DNA of 64,000 nt from Rhizobium sp. C1 (GTDB lineage: Bacteria; Pseudomonadota; Alphaproteobacteria; Rhizobiales; Rhizobiaceae): assembly GCF_021026335.1 (NCBI RefSeq), contig NZ_JAJNCY010000010.1:62001-126000 (forward strand), given 5' to 3'. A program made the position numbers and the translations under genes. The notes beneath the pieces were generated by a model that was not told where the DNA came from, searched no databases, and saw only the letters and a program-made list of their open reading frames with translations. Shown piece by piece: positions 63,159 to 64,000 of this stretch (positions are counted from its first letter, which is position 1; every line of letters starts with the position of its first letter).

Positions 63159-63842
63159 TCAGCCTTCCATCGAATAGCCCGCGCCGCGAACGGTGCGGAT
63201 GACATCCGGCATGTTGGAGAAGTTCAGCGCCTTGCGCAGCCGGCCGATGTGAACATCGACCGTGCGCTCATCCACATAGATATCGTGGCCCCAGACGCCG
63301 TCGAGAAGCTGCGAGCGCGAGAAGACGCGGCCGGGCGATGACATGAAGAATTCCAGCAGGCGGAATTCCGTCGGCCCGAGACGCACTTCGCGAGAGCGTC
63401 GATGAACGCGATGGCTGTCCCGATCGAGTTCGATATCCCCGCATTTCAGCTGCGAAGATACCACTTCCGGCTTGGCGCGGCGAAGCATGGCTTTCACGCG
63501 CGCCATCAGTTCCGGTGTCGAGAAGGGCTTCACGACATAGTCGTCCGCGCCGGTCGAAAGACCGCGAATGCGCTCGCTTTCCTCGCCGCGGGCCGTCAGC
63601 ATGATGATCGGCAGTCGCTCCGTTGTCGGGCGCGCCCGCAGGCGGCGGCACAATTCGATGCCCGGAACGCCTGGCAGCATCCAGTCGAGGATCACGAGAT
63701 CCGGAACATGCTCCTGCAGGCGGATATCCGCCTCGTCGCCACGCAGGATCGTTTCGACCTCGTAGCCTTCCGCTTCGAGATTGTATCGGAGGAGAACGCT
63801 CAGCGCCTCCTCGTCTTCGACCACCGTAATCTTAGGCTGCAT
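63159..63842 (-). CDS. phoB: Phosphate regulon response regulator PhoB
   Basis: A 227-residue OmpR-type response regulator of phosphate starvation. Receiver residues are E9/D10, D53 (ILDWMLP), T83 and K105; the winged-helix effector domain (about 130-227) ends RTVRGAGYSMEG. It should bind PHO boxes upstream of phosphate-uptake genes. It follows phoU by 15 bases, as in the rhizobial pstSCAB-phoU-phoB operon whose start lies outside the window. Confidence 0.96.
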   Translation of the reverse strand: MQPKITVVEDEEALSVLLRYNLEAEGYEVETILRGDEADIRLQEHVPDLVILDWMLPGVPGIELCRRLRARPTTERLPIIMLTARGEESERIRGLSTGADDYVVKPFSTPELMARVKAMLRRAKPEVVSSQLKCGDIELDRDSHRVHRRSREVRLGPTEFRLLEFFMSSPGRVFSRSQLLDGVWGHDIYVDERTVDVHIGRLRKALNFSNMPDVIRTVRGAGYSMEG

Positions 63843-63857
63843 GACGTTCTACTGCCT

Positions 63858-64000
63858 TCAGCCCTGAACCGTCATCGTGGCGGTGTTGTCGTCCTTCGGG
63901 CGCTCGCCGTCAGGCTGCGTACCGGTCGTCATGTAGTAGATCGTCTCGGCAATGTTGGTGGCGTGGTCGCCGATGCGCTCGATGTTCTTGGCGCAGAACA
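63858..64000 (-). CDS. phoU: Phosphate transport system regulator PhoU, C-terminal end (partial)
   Basis: The last 46 codons of a minus-strand gene cut by the window edge. The translation includes CAKNIERIGDHATNIAETIYYM, the conserved PhoU metal-binding helix (E/D-x3-D motif), and a hydrophilic tail ending TMTVQG. PhoU restrains PhoR-PhoB signalling through the Pst transporter. Located 15 bases upstream of phoB. Confidence 0.9.
   Translation of the reverse strand, partial: FCAKNIERIGDHATNIAETIYYMTTGTQPDGERPKDDNTATMTVQG

Overview
The window is a GC-rich (mostly low-to-mid 60s % by eye) chromosomal segment of an alphaproteobacterium, most likely a member of the Rhizobiaceae (Rhizobium/Agrobacterium-like). 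Evidence: a GcrA cell-cycle regulator, CcrM-type GANTC clusters, an IalB-family protein, an OlsB-type ornithine-lipid acyltransferase, an intracellular PHB depolymerase, the lptC-lptA-lptB-rpoN-hpf-ptsN order, and rhizobial-style intergenic palindromes. No rRNA operon, IS element, phage or CRISPR array was seen. Almost everything is housekeeping, tightly packed, with many ATGA/TGATG overlaps.

Layout. 0-5 kb: phoH-ybeY-tlyC/corC-lnt and a small XRE regulator, ending in a strong terminator; ybeY appears to start at a CTG codon overlapping the phoH stop. The 3' end of lnt is clearly AT-richer than its surroundings. 5-14 kb: pgi, phaZ, a GST-like gene, a MntA-HepT toxin-antitoxin pair, a PfkB sugar kinase, pyrE, a P1-family peptidase, DUF1223, DUF2794 and a GNAT acetyltransferase. 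14-24 kb: a Bax-inhibitor-1/YbhL membrane protein, a YbbP/YbbA-type ABC exporter, a TesA-like esterase, thpR, a low-molecular-weight phosphatase, a pterin dehydratase, YkvA-like and unknown membrane proteins, an alpha/beta hydrolase and an IalB-family secreted protein. 24-32 kb: rlmN, a composite inverted-repeat element, ubiB-ubiE, mutM, rpsT, a long structured non-coding region and dnaA.

32-44 kb: trmO, a minus-strand rph-VOC-rdgB-hemW cluster, hrcA-grpE, and a long minus-strand operon lptC-lptA-lptB-rpoN-hpf-ptsN-oxidoreductase. 44-54 kb: sppA, ihfB, lapA, a CoxG-like protein, two RNA methyltransferases with lspA, a soluble hybrid histidine kinase, olsB, an M29 aminopeptidase, ybaK and an ArsC/Spx-like gene. 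54-64 kb: a tadE-tadE-tadG-like triplet whose last member carries a beta-helix-like repeat instead of a von Willebrand domain, tRNA-Thr(CGU), a DUF1176 protein, a nitronate monooxygenase, a membrane-anchored coiled-coil protein, gcrA, a CsbD protein, phoB and the 3' end of phoU.

Functional themes are translation and RNA maturation (ybeY, rlmN, trmO, rph, rpsT, hpf), envelope biogenesis (lnt, lspA, lptABC, olsB, sppA), ubiquinone synthesis, and cell-cycle control. The regulatory highlight is that both dnaA and gcrA are preceded by dense GANTC (CcrM methylation) clusters and CtrA-like motifs, and dnaA also by a perfect DnaA box just before its start codon. The most unusual coding features are the repeat-bearing TadG-like protein and the Glu/Arg-rich coiled-coil membrane protein upstream of gcrA. 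The roughly 390 nt just before dnaA may encode an uncharacterised structured RNA or a long regulatory leader.
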